Source: Diabrotica undecimpunctata | Taxonomy: Eukaryota > Arthropoda > Insecta > Coleoptera > Chrysomelidae | Assembly (NCBI RefSeq): GCF_040954645.1 | Contig: NC_092812.1 | Span: forward strand, 248,001-312,000 | Reading direction: 5' to 3' | Length of the DNA stretch: 64,000 nt | Part shown: positions 56,175-64,000 of the stretch, piece by piece | Position numbering within the stretch: the first letter of the stretch is position 1 | How the letters are laid out: each line of letters starts with the position of its first letter | The notes under the pieces: model-generated | The model's input: only the letters and a program-made list of their open reading frames with translations | Told to the model about the DNA's origin: nothing | The model's database searches: none | Position numbers and translations under genes: made by a program

Positions 56175-57006
56175 TGGCGCCCAACACATAGAAGATACCC
56201 ACACCCCAGACCTGGCTACAGTATTGTCCACGCTGATACAAGAAGTCACAGCTTTAACACTGGTACAACCCAAATCTGAAGCCCAGGAGAAAAAGATCGA
56301 GATACCACAACCAAAATGGACCCCTGCACCACCTCAATACTCCGGCGATGATACCGAAAATCCACAACAATTCGTAGATGACATAATAGACCACATGAGC
56401 AATATGAACATCGATACCAAACACTGGATAGCCTACATCCTAGAAAAATCACTAATAGGAGAGGCAGCTCAATGGGCACAGAGCCAATTCACGACTGGTC
56501 TAAACTACGAGTCATTTTTAAACAGGCTGATCGATCACTTCGACAACACAACGAAGAGATCATCACTAATGTCCAAGTTATACGGACATTACCAAAAATA
56601 TCAGCCAATAGCCGAATTTATTTCAACCAAGATGGCTCTTTTTCGACGATTATTACCACATATCGACGAAGAAGAACGGTGCAGGGCCATTGCCAACCTA
56701 ATTCGCCCAGAAATCAGAAAAAGTCTTCGCAACAACATGCCGAGAACTGAAGAAGACCTGAGGCGAATCTGCGAAGAATTGGAAGCAGACGAGAACATTT
56801 CACGACGTGCAAATCGACAACCCGACCCGCCAAAAGCCGCAAAACAATCAAACCAGAATCAAGCCAGGGGACAATTTTCACAGAGGCAACCGAGAACTTC
56901 TGAGACTATAGATGATTGGAGAAATAGAAATCCAACTCAGAAACCAACGCCGAAACCCCGACAACAACCTAACAACCAGGGAAACGACGAGAGGGGCACC
57001 CACTAA
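56080..57006 (+). CDS. Element G Gag
   Basis: 308 codons from the first ATG of the frame (MDSRNLRSSSRAAVV). The first ~32 codons are encoded by the LTR, and the frame runs through the primer-binding site (AVRHGAQHIED). The central part is a capsid-like domain (QYSGDDTENPQQFVDDI, WIAYILEKSLIGEAAQW, FLNRLIDHF, KLYGHYQKYQPIAEFI). The C-terminus is basic and rich in Q, N and R without a CCHC knuckle, so RNA binding would rely on basic residues. The frame ends TAA at 57004-57006, overlapping the start of pol. An upstream non-ATG extension is open but unlikely. Confidence 0.88.
   Translation: MDSRNLRSSSRAAVVDRPETPENQEDATAVRHGAQHIEDTHTPDLATVLSTLIQEVTALTLVQPKSEAQEKKIEIPQPKWTPAPPQYSGDDTENPQQFVDDIIDHMSNMNIDTKHWIAYILEKSLIGEAAQWAQSQFTTGLNYESFLNRLIDHFDNTTKRSSLMSKLYGHYQKYQPIAEFISTKMALFRRLLPHIDEEERCRAIANLIRPEIRKSLRNNMPRTEEDLRRICEELEADENISRRANRQPDPPKAAKQSNQNQARGQFSQRQPRTSETIDDWRNRNPTQKPTPKPRQQPNNQGNDERGTH
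56175..56192 (+). other. Element G primer-binding site
   Basis: tggcgcccaacacataga follows the LTR with no spacer. The first ten bases match the usual tRNA 3' complement; later bases diverge. Confidence 0.7.
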
Positions 57007-58907
57007 GCCTCTCTCCAGATGCGGTGCCCCAACTTAATCCAATCAACGCCATGAAAGTTTCAAATCTGCCACGAATCGATGTGAACATCAATTCAAAGAG
57101 AGCCCAGGTCCTCATCGATACCGGTGCATCGATGAATTATATCAATCCTGACTTGGTTCAAGCGGCAGACATTCATAAAAGGCGGAGAATGGTCCAGTTG
57201 GCTTGCAAACACACCACTACACATAGTCAGGGTACAGTCGAAGTCACGATCGATTTTGGAAGTTTCCAGTCCACAACGAGATGTGCCATTGTCAAAGATC
57301 TGAACCAAGATCTAATTCTGGGTATGCCATGGCTCCAAAAAGAAGAGGTACTAATAGACATTAACCGAAAATGTCTACACGTGGGAAAAGAATCACGAAA
57401 AGTCCTCTACTGGAAGTCGCATTCAGCCAAACAATGCAACTCAAAGACTCAACTCCAAGACGACCAAGCTCCACAATTTGCAGTCCCAACCGTAAGGGAA
57501 CTCCTGCAGGAGTACGAAGACGTCTTCGACGATAAACTTAAACAACCCACTACCCGAGACACGGTGATGGAAATCAAGCTGACAGACACACGGCCGATCA
57601 ATACGAAGCCATTTAAATGTTCTCCAGCTAAGAAGAAAATAATGTTCGATGAAGTCCAGGAGATGCTTGCAGCAGGTGTCATCCGACCAAGTCGATCACC
57701 CTATAACAGCCCAGTGGTGATCGTCAAGAAGAAGGATGGCACGCCTCGATTTTGTGTTGATTATCGTAAAATCAACAAGATAACAATCGACGAGGTCTCC
57801 GCCCTACCGCCAATCCACGATGCAATTAAAGAGCTAGGAACGGCGAGAATATTTTCGACATTAGATTTGAAGAGTGGTTTTTGGCAAATACCACTACACA
57901 AAGATTCGATTCCGCTGACAGCATTCAGTCTACCTGACGGATCGTCTTATGAGTTCGTAGTTATGCCTTTCGGACTCAAAAATGGACCTGCAGCCTTCCA
58001 AAAATTGGTTACATCAGTTTTCGCTGGTTTCATAGACGAATTTGTAAAGGTCTATATGGATGATATAATCATTTATTCCAACTCCTGGGAAGATCATCAG
58101 AAGCATCTCCACCTCGTCCTAGAGCGACTCAGAACACATGGACTCTGGGTTTCGTTGAAGAAATGTCGGTTTGCTACCAACACGTTAGAGTATTTGGGCC
58201 ACAAAGTAACCGACACAGATACTCAACCCTTGGAAAAACATTGTGAGAAAATCCAAGGTTTTCAGCGACCCAAATCTGTCAAACAACTGAGAAGTTTTAT
58301 TGGGACAGCAAATTGGCTCCGAGATTTTGTTCCAAACTTCGCAGTCATTATCACTCCTTTGACTGACTTAACATCGAAAAAGAAATATTTCAAATGGACG
58401 CCAGAAGCCGAGACAGCTTTCAACACATTGAAAACAGCCCTATCTGGAGATCTTCACCTAGAGCGACCTGACATGAACCAGCCATTTAGCCTGCAGACTG
58501 ATGCCTCCGAATATGGTATGGGGGCTGTCCTATTTCAAGGCTCGACCGAAGAACGGAAGATAATTGCTTACGCTTCCACTAAACTTCGACCAGCCGAAAG
58601 AAAATATCATATAAATGAAAAAGAGTGCTTAGCAGTTATATGGGCACTTAAGAAATTTCGTCACTTCCTCCAGGACAAAAAATTCACTCTTCTCACCGAC
58701 AGTACAGCGTTGCTATGGTTAGACAAATACCAAGCCGACAAAGCCAAACTGTCAAGATGGTCACTGCTATTACAGGAATTTAATTTCGAGGTGGTTCATA
58801 TACCAGGGAAAGAAAACCAACTTCCTGATCACCTCTCACGAAATCCAGCAGAAAATGACCAAACCACAGAAGAAGACATAGACAGTCAAATTGACCGAAT
58901 CTCCTAG
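56973..58907 (+). CDS. Element G Pol part 1: protease, RT, RNase H
   Basis: Open in the -1 frame from 56973; expression would need the frameshift at 56979. Protease: VLIDTGASMNYI (DTG active site, 57117) and ILGMPWL. RT: TPRFCVDYRKIN, STLDLKSGFWQIPL, VMPFGLKNGPAAFQ, active site VYMDDIIIY (YMDD at 58053-58064), then the thumb (LEYLGHKV). RNase H: LQTDASEYGMGAVLF, NEKECLAVIWAL, LLTDSTALLWL and LPDHLSR. Order and motifs are those of Ty3/gypsy. The frame stops at TAG 58905-58907 just after RNase H; the same frame reopens into integrase. Confidence 0.93.
   Translation, partial: QPGKRREGHPLSLSPDAVPQLNPINAMKVSNLPRIDVNINSKRAQVLIDTGASMNYINPDLVQAADIHKRRRMVQLACKHTTTHSQGTVEVTIDFGSFQSTTRCAIVKDLNQDLILGMPWLQKEEVLIDINRKCLHVGKESRKVLYWKSHSAKQCNSKTQLQDDQAPQFAVPTVRELLQEYEDVFDDKLKQPTTRDTVMEIKLTDTRPINTKPFKCSPAKKKIMFDEVQEMLAAGVIRPSRSPYNSPVVIVKKKDGTPRFCVDYRKINKITIDEVSALPPIHDAIKELGTARIFSTLDLKSGFWQIPLHKDSIPLTAFSLPDGSSYEFVVMPFGLKNGPAAFQKLVTSVFAGFIDEFVKVYMDDIIIYSNSWEDHQKHLHLVLERLRTHGLWVSLKKCRFATNTLEYLGHKVTDTDTQPLEKHCEKIQGFQRPKSVKQLRSFIGTANWLRDFVPNFAVIITPLTDLTSKKKYFKWTPEAETAFNTLKTALSGDLHLERPDMNQPFSLQTDASEYGMGAVLFQGSTEERKIIAYASTKLRPAERKYHINEKECLAVIWALKKFRHFLQDKKFTLLTDSTALLWLDKYQADKAKLSRWSLLLQEFNFEVVHIPGKENQLPDHLSRNPAENDQTTEEDIDSQIDRIS
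56979..57030 (+). promoter_or_regulatory. -1 ribosomal frameshift signal, gag to pol
   Basis: The heptamer G GGA AAC (56979-56985) is in the gag frame, exactly as the X XXY YYZ rule requires. Seven bases downstream, ggggcacc (56993-57000) can pair perfectly with ggtgcccc (57023-57030), an 8-bp G/C-rich stem. A nested pairing gagagg (56989-56994) with cctctc (57008-57013) could compete or help form a pseudoknot. The pol frame is open from 56973, one base behind gag. The same heptamer is used by some retroviruses. Confidence 0.85.
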
Positions 58908-60236
58908 CCAATACAGTCTTCGCCTGAAGCCGAACCAGAGGACTTCCCATTACTCTGCCTTTTAGACGACGAAGAAGAAGGGGCAGAACACCCCATCCTC
59001 GACGATTTGAGAGAAATGCCTCTGCAAACCAGAATCGCACGAAGTCACCAGGTGCAAACAGGCATGCAGAGGTTCGTTCGAAGATGGCATAAAATCACCG
59101 CCAGAGGCCCGAGGAACGAAGTCGAGCAGAGCCTGCTAGAAGAATTTGTAGTAGAAAACAACACAGCCTACTACACAGCCGGCCAAAACCTCAGAAAAAT
59201 CCTCGTACCCGATGCTTTCAGACCCGAAGTCCTGGAGTGTTATCATGACAGCGAGGAAGCAAATCACCCCGGCCAGGAGGAGACCACAAGGGCCATTAAA
59301 GAAGTATATTACTGGCCAACAATCGCAAAAGATGTGACGAAATATGTCAGGTCATGCCTGATATGTGCCACGACGAAGGCCGCAGCCAGACAGCCAAAAG
59401 CACCCATTATTCCAAGAGAGCCTGTAAATCCTTGGGAAAGGATATCTTTCGACATTCTTGGGCCGTATCCAGCCGCAAGAGGCACCAAAAATAGATATGT
59501 TCTTCTAGCCACTGACTGCCTCAGTAATTGGATCGAGTACAGATGTTCGACAGCCGCAAAAAGCCGGGACATCATCCGTTTCCTACAAGAAGAAATATGT
59601 AACAGATGGGGCAGGCCATCCACTATCATTACGGATAATGGTATTCAATTCAGGACAGATGCTTGGGAACGTTTTCTCCGAAAACATAATATCCAAGGCG
59701 AACGGAGTCCAATCTACCACCAGCGGGCCAACCCGGTAGAGAGACGAGTCCAGGAATTGAAGAAAGGTCTTCGTGCACGAGTTTCATCCCCTGAGGACCC
59801 CAGATGGGAATCCTACCTAGCTGATGTTATTTTCAGCCTTCGTACCCGCCAAAATGAAGCCACAGGCCAGACTCCGGCGGAACTTTTACTGGGCTACAGA
59901 CCGAGAAGATCTCAGGAAACTGAGCACCAGGTGAGACGAGAAGAGACACGCCAGCAGAGGGTCGAACGAGCCGTTCAACGAGCCACCCTATACGCCAGGA
60001 ATCTCTTCCCAGAGAACGAAGATGTCCGCCAACCCAGAACCTACTTACAAGGCGAACAAGTCTTGGTAAGGAACCATACCAGAGGGAACTTCGGCCCCAC
60101 CTGGACGGGCCCCCACACCATCCTCAGAGTGGCAGGAGACCATACGTACGAAGTACGTAGAGATCAAGATGTCGACAGAGTCATCCACGTAGACGACATC
60201 AGGCCAGCTCCACCACCACGGGATGCCCCCGTATAA
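58908..60236 (+). CDS. Element G Pol part 2: integrase
   Basis: Same frame as part 1, separated only by the TAG at 58905. After an acidic linker (EPEDFPLL, DDEEEGAEHP) come the zinc-binding domain (HDSEEANHPG, then CLICATTK), and the core with D in SFDILGPYP, D in IITDNGIQF and E in NPVERRVQEL. A GPF-type C-terminal domain (PTWTGPHTILRV) ends at 60236. The first ATG is 59007, but a start there would be unusual; natural expression would be as part of Pol. The TAG is either an inactivating change from a sense codon or is read through. Confidence 0.92.
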   Translation, partial: PIQSSPEAEPEDFPLLCLLDDEEEGAEHPILDDLREMPLQTRIARSHQVQTGMQRFVRRWHKITARGPRNEVEQSLLEEFVVENNTAYYTAGQNLRKILVPDAFRPEVLECYHDSEEANHPGQEETTRAIKEVYYWPTIAKDVTKYVRSCLICATTKAAARQPKAPIIPREPVNPWERISFDILGPYPAARGTKNRYVLLATDCLSNWIEYRCSTAAKSRDIIRFLQEEICNRWGRPSTIITDNGIQFRTDAWERFLRKHNIQGERSPIYHQRANPVERRVQELKKGLRARVSSPEDPRWESYLADVIFSLRTRQNEATGQTPAELLLGYRPRRSQETEHQVRREETRQQRVERAVQRATLYARNLFPENEDVRQPRTYLQGEQVLVRNHTRGNFGPTWTGPHTILRVAGDHTYEVRRDQDVDRVIHVDDIRPAPPPRDAPV

Positions 60237-61239
60237 GCCCCACGTAAGTGTTTAAACAGACTAATAATTCTCTTTTTTCCCATATAAAAACATTTTACAA
60301 ACTTTTCTAAGTGTAAATCTTTAAAACTTTTCGTCATATTTACAAACTTTGCCAAGTGAATTTGATATTTTAACCGCGAAATTTTACAAGTGTTTAAACA
60401 CCACACATTGACATTTTAGATTTTTCTACATTTTTATACCCTCAAAAGACAATTTAATATTGAAAAATTTTCTCTTTTATTTCATACTCTAAGTATTTTT
60501 TAATTTTTACAACTATATTGGAAGATTGCAGAAATCAATTTCACCTAATTTTATTTACAAGTAATATATTTTCAGTTCAAAAGTTTTAGTCTATCTGGCA
60601 ACTTCCCAATAGAAGTGTAAAAACTTAGAATAATTTCGAAGCTGATTTAGATTTAGCTGAGAATTATTGTACTTTGACGTTTAATTTTCTTAATAAATTA
60701 TCTTAAAACATTTTCCTTGCAGGAATATTTCGCATAACATGTATTTTCAAGTGAAATTATATATTTTATATTATCGTTACAGCTCTATAAGTGTCACAAT
60801 CATTTCAAGTTTTATAAATATTTCATGCCTTAAAATATTGTACAAGGCGCATTTCAACTTGGATAGACACTCTGCGGTAACCAATTAAATATGTTTCACG
60901 AATTTATGCACTTAGGGAGATACCGAGTCGATATTCCACTTAACAATTTTCACATTGTGTATTAATTGTAACCTTATCACAATTTCTTTGTTTTATATAT
61001 ACCTTTTTGACTTATAACTTGAACATTTAATGTCTTAATTATGACTACTTTTATTTTTAATAAATGGCCTAGCTATAAGAATTTTCCTTTGCTATAATTA
61101 TATATTGAAATTATATTGTACCAATGTTTTCGGTTCTTTTACATATGTTTATTAATTGTGAATTTCATATGTTTACTGAAAAATTTTTGTAAATTTTCTT
61201 AATTTTTTCAATAAAAAAACACCCTACCAACAGGTCTTC
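60237..61239 (+). other. Element G 3' noncoding, AT-rich
   Basis: About 1 kb, sharply more AT-rich than gag-pol, with several aataaa-like words and no envelope ORF. Confidence 0.6.
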
Positions 61240-61252
61240 GGAGGGGAGGGAG
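61240..61252 (+). other. Element G polypurine tract
   Basis: ggaggggagggag abuts the 3' LTR. Confidence 0.88.
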
Positions 61253-62235
61253 TGTCGCCAAGGTAACCAATCACGACAAAGATTGTTACTTTGGCCGGCC
61301 AATCACAGTGCTCGTTATTAACTGCGCTGTCATTGGCCTCTCGGCGGAAGTGTGCTGAATTTTCTCCAACACGATGTGTATAAAAGAACAGCACATCTTC
61401 CGATCGGGGTCCAGTCGCACATACACTACTAGCCCCGTAAGACCTTGTTGGTTCGGTGCGCTACCAAGCTACCTTTGAGTTTTATTTATTACCGCTATCC
61501 TGTTATCGTCGAAGACGTCCTGAATTGAAGAAATACTTGATAATGGTTATTCAATTTAGAAGTTAAATCATCAAGTGGACGAGAACCGGCGTGTCACCTG
61601 AAAAATGCTTCCTGACAGTAGAACACGACTTACTGAGATAGAAAAGACATTGGTCTTAGAACTACCTCACATCGTGTCGAACTGACCACAGCGTTATTTG
61701 GGCCTGTCACGGTAAAGAGCGAATAAAAGCCCCGACGGGGACTTGTAATTGCTTTTCCGATCAGGTTGAGCTGCAATAACGTTTCGTCTCCGAAACCTTA
61801 CGCAAATAGTAACTATATCAAATACTGTTAGCGAAAAGGTAGCTATACGAAGCGACTGGCAGCAGGAAGGGTCGACACGGCCGGCATTCTTGTACTTCTC
61901 TCGAGGAGAGGGAACGCTTCTCCACGACGTGAGAAGGCCGATATCTCTGTGGAACTTGAGGTATACACCACGCATCAGAATTCTAACATATATATAATTC
62001 ATGTAAGAACATTTTATCTGTAAGAAAGCTCGAACGGTTAGAGAATTCTGATTGCCGGTGTCCCCTCACCTACCACAAAGGTTCGGCGGATCTTCTTGCC
62101 CGTAACGGCCGGTATCCCAATAAACTCCTTAAACACGAAGATGGACTCTCGAAACTTGAGATCCTCTTCAAGAGCGGCGGTCGTAGATCGTCCAGAAACT
62201 CCTGAAAACCAGGAGGACGCTACGGCCGTACGACA
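61253..62235 (+). repeat. Element G 3' LTR
   Basis: 983 bp, nearly identical to the 5' LTR (differences near 61364, 61404, 61595-61605 and 61917). Followed by tcgg. Confidence 0.95.
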
Positions 62236-64000
62236 TCGGACCAATCCCTGAACGTCCAGTCGGACGAAGCCCTGAACGTTCAGACGGACGAACAACTGAA
62301 CGCCAAGCCTGACGCAGTTTTAAGCGTAGAAGCCCCGCCCCCATTAGATTTCATCGAAATGAAAGACCCCAAAGTGGACATCATCTCCACCAGCAACGAT
62401 GCCGAGCCGGAGGTAGGCAAAAAAAAGAAACGACAAAGGCCTGCTACCGCTGAATCTTCAGAAGAAGAGGAAGCAAGTAAAAAATCAAAAGAAAAGGACG
62501 ACAGTGGCCTCTTTATGTCAGTAGATCTACTGACTGAGCAAATCAGGCAGCTCCAAAAAGAGAGCCGCCAAAGAGAAAAACAGGCACAAGCCCAAATACA
62601 AGACCTCTTAACTCAAATGACTGAGTTAAGAAAAGAAAATCAGGCAAAGGACGAAGAAATTAAGAAATTGGTCGGCCATATAATGGCTCTGACCGAGAGG
62701 AATGAAAAAATGATGGAAACAGAAAAGAAAAGAGATGCAGAAATGTGGGTGATACACAAACCAAAGGAAACTCCACAAAAGATGGAAAAAACCACTCCCT
62801 CTACGTCTGGAGGTGCAGTAAAGCCTAAGGAAAAAGCACAGGAAAAAGAAACAGAAAAAAACGACGCAGGATGGACAAAAGTCCAGAAAAAAGAAAAAGC
62901 AAAAAAAGGCACCGTTACTGATAAACCAACAAACAGTAGCGAGAATCCAAAAAAATCTTTGAGTATTGTTGAAAAACAAACTCAAAAGATTCAAGAAAGG
63001 AACGACGAAGCGCTCACTAAAGCCGCTAAAGACACCCAGAGAAGAAGTGAGCAAAGAAAAGCCCAGAAAAACTTGGAGCCACAAAAGGTAACCCAAGTTG
63101 ATAAAGAAATCAACGATACCCCTCAGATACCTGTAGAGGTTAAAAGACCTAAACCTCCTGCGATCATACTAAAGACAGTCGCAGAACACCAAGCGATCCT
63201 GCAGAAAGCGGCTAAACAGGGTATCTTTTCTGACAATAAATTTGCCAGATCCGGAAGATCAATCGTAATAAATACGAAAACCAGGGAAGACTACCTAGGA
63301 GTAGTTAAAATACTAGAAGAATATACACCGAAGGTAGAGTATATTGCCCACCCAATAGACAGCGAGAAACTAAAGAGGGTGATACTAAAAGGGCTTTCTG
63401 CAAGCACAAATACAGAATTAATTCTAAATGAATTAAAACAAAAAGATGTTGACGTAACAAGAGTCAGCAACATGTACTCCAAAAAAGAAGGTAAACAAAT
63501 ACTGCCTTTCTTCATGATCACCCTCAAAGAGGATGACATACAGAAAATAAGAAAAGTTACAAACCTGTGCTACATGAGGGTTCGTTTCGAAGACGAACTT
63601 AAAATAACGAAGGACACCCTACAGTGCTTTAACTGTCAGGGATATTACCAAAGTTCCAAGGCTTGTCACTGCAGCTCCAGATGCGTGAAGTGTGGTGAAA
63701 ATCATCTCAGCAACGACTGCAAAAAGAGTAGAGAAACGGCTCCCAAATGTGCCAACTGCGATCAAGCGCACACGGCTAACTACAGAGGATGCTCAAAAGC
63801 TCCTAAAAAGAAGACCCCTGCCCCAGTAAAACCGGCGAGCAGGCCAATAAAACCAGCAACAACGTCCACGAGCTTTAGCTACGCTCAAGCAGCTAAAACA
63901 ACCCCAGAAGAAGCAGCTCCCACAATGAATGACGCTGCCACTCTTATTGCTACATTCCACACGGAGTATAACAAAAAAATGATGGAGATGATGTCCATGA
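62236..64000 (+). CDS. LINE copy F ORF1, part 2, running off the window
   Basis: Continuation of the frame broken at 55191, open for about 586 codons to the end of the window. It begins with a short duplicated motif (SLNVQSDEALNVQTDEQLN). Next come a basic nuclear-localisation-like KKKKRQR, a long heptad-rich charged coiled coil (about 62500-62760), a lysine/glutamate-rich linker, and a PRE_C2HC-like RNA-binding region (AIILKTVAEHQAIL, RSIVINTKTREDYLG, LPFFMITLKEDD). Three zinc knuckles follow (CFNCQGYYQSSKAC, CVKCGENHLSNDC, CANCDQAHTANYRGC). The first has Y-Y where G-H is usual. This is a Jockey-clade ORF1 protein. No stop is seen; the end lies outside the window. Confidence 0.87.

Larger units (their letters stand above)
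55192..62235 (+). mobile_element. LTR element G: Ty3/gypsy, nearly intact
   Basis: 7,044 bp with LTRs of 983 bp each (tgtcgccaagg ... gtacgaca), TSD tcgg (55188-55191 and 62236-62239), a primer-binding site directly after the LTR and a strong polypurine tract. gag and pol overlap with a -1 frameshift signal. The only obvious coding lesion is one TAG between RNase H and integrase. The LTRs differ at fewer than ten positions by eye, so this is the youngest LTR insertion in the window. Confidence 0.95.
53425..64000 (+). mobile_element. Jockey-clade LINE copy F, split by LTR element G
   Basis: 5' monomers, a structured leader and ORF1, with element G inserted at codon 105 of ORF1. ORF1 then continues to the end of the window with no visible lesion, so this may be the most complete LINE copy here. 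ORF2 lies beyond the window. Confidence 0.85.

Noticed and set aside
58900..58912. Programmed stop readthrough at TAG as established
   Set aside because: The downstream bases do not fit the best-known readthrough context, so it is kept only as an open question.
60237..61239. Envelope gene in element G
   Set aside because: The region after integrase has no long ORF on the plus strand, signal peptide or transmembrane pattern. Elements A, B and E also lack one.
62626..63096. Minus-strand frame rich in F and L
   Set aside because: Antisense shadow of the lysine/glutamate-rich plus-strand LINE ORF1.

Overview
This window is a stretch of repeat-rich insect nuclear DNA. I see no convincing single-copy host gene. 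Almost everything recognisable is transposable element (TE) sequence: piggyBac, Helitron, hAT and Tc1/mariner (rosa, DD41D) DNA transposons; Jockey/I-type and RTE-type LINEs; Penelope-like elements (PLEs); and four Ty3/gypsy LTR retrotransposons (called A, B, E and G here). The AT-rich background and this mix of families fit an insect. A PLE-type terminus at 8.6-8.7 kb resembles one I associate with leaf-beetle genomes (Diabrotica-like), but that species guess is from memory and weak.

Layout. 1-2.72 kb: a piggyBac element with an intact 618-aa transposase, inserted next to a TTAA in a broken Helitron/PIF1 helicase (2.72-3.74 kb). 3.86-5.27 kb: a nearly perfect inverted repeat with 572-bp arms, made of two opposed PLE ends and bracketed by (TA)n tracts. 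5.7-8.6 kb: broken Jockey/I-type LINE (ORF1 and ORF2). 8.6-11.2 kb, minus strand: a PLE end and an RTE/CR1-like LINE. 11.2-12.5 kb: second piggyBac relic. 13.88-18.82 kb: LTR element A, old (LTRs about 5% apart), TSD CTGT. 19.0-19.65 kb: RTE 3' end. 20.78-26.21 kb: LTR element B, TSD TAAT, sitting in a hAT (DUF4371-type) relic and itself carrying a PLE fragment; its gag position holds an intact ORF with a P-loop kinase-like motif.

26.1-36.36 kb: a tandem array of about 1.04-kb units. Each unit is a composite of the last ~65 bp of LTR B, the adjoining hAT relic and the 5' part of an RTE LINE. A three-unit block of 3,122 bp is itself tandemly duplicated with very few differences, so this looks like a new satellite with higher-order structure.

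36.36-64 kb: three Jockey-clade LINE copies (C, D, F) lie head to tail, the (GT)n 3' end of one abutting the 5' promoter-like monomers of the next. D is split by LTR element E (41.71-51.74 kb, TSD AGAT), which carries a rosa transposon (43.48-45.46 kb). E keeps one long gag-protease-integrase ORF but has lost reverse transcriptase and RNase H in frame. F is split within ORF1 by LTR element G (55.19-62.24 kb, TSD TCGG), the youngest and best preserved element. G has gag starting inside the LTR, a textbook -1 frameshift signal into pol, and a single amber codon between RNase H and integrase. F ORF1 stays open from 62.24 kb to the window end.

The insertions give a relative order: the hAT relic was hit by B, then B's edge was amplified into the satellite; Jockey D came before E, and E before rosa; Jockey F came before G.
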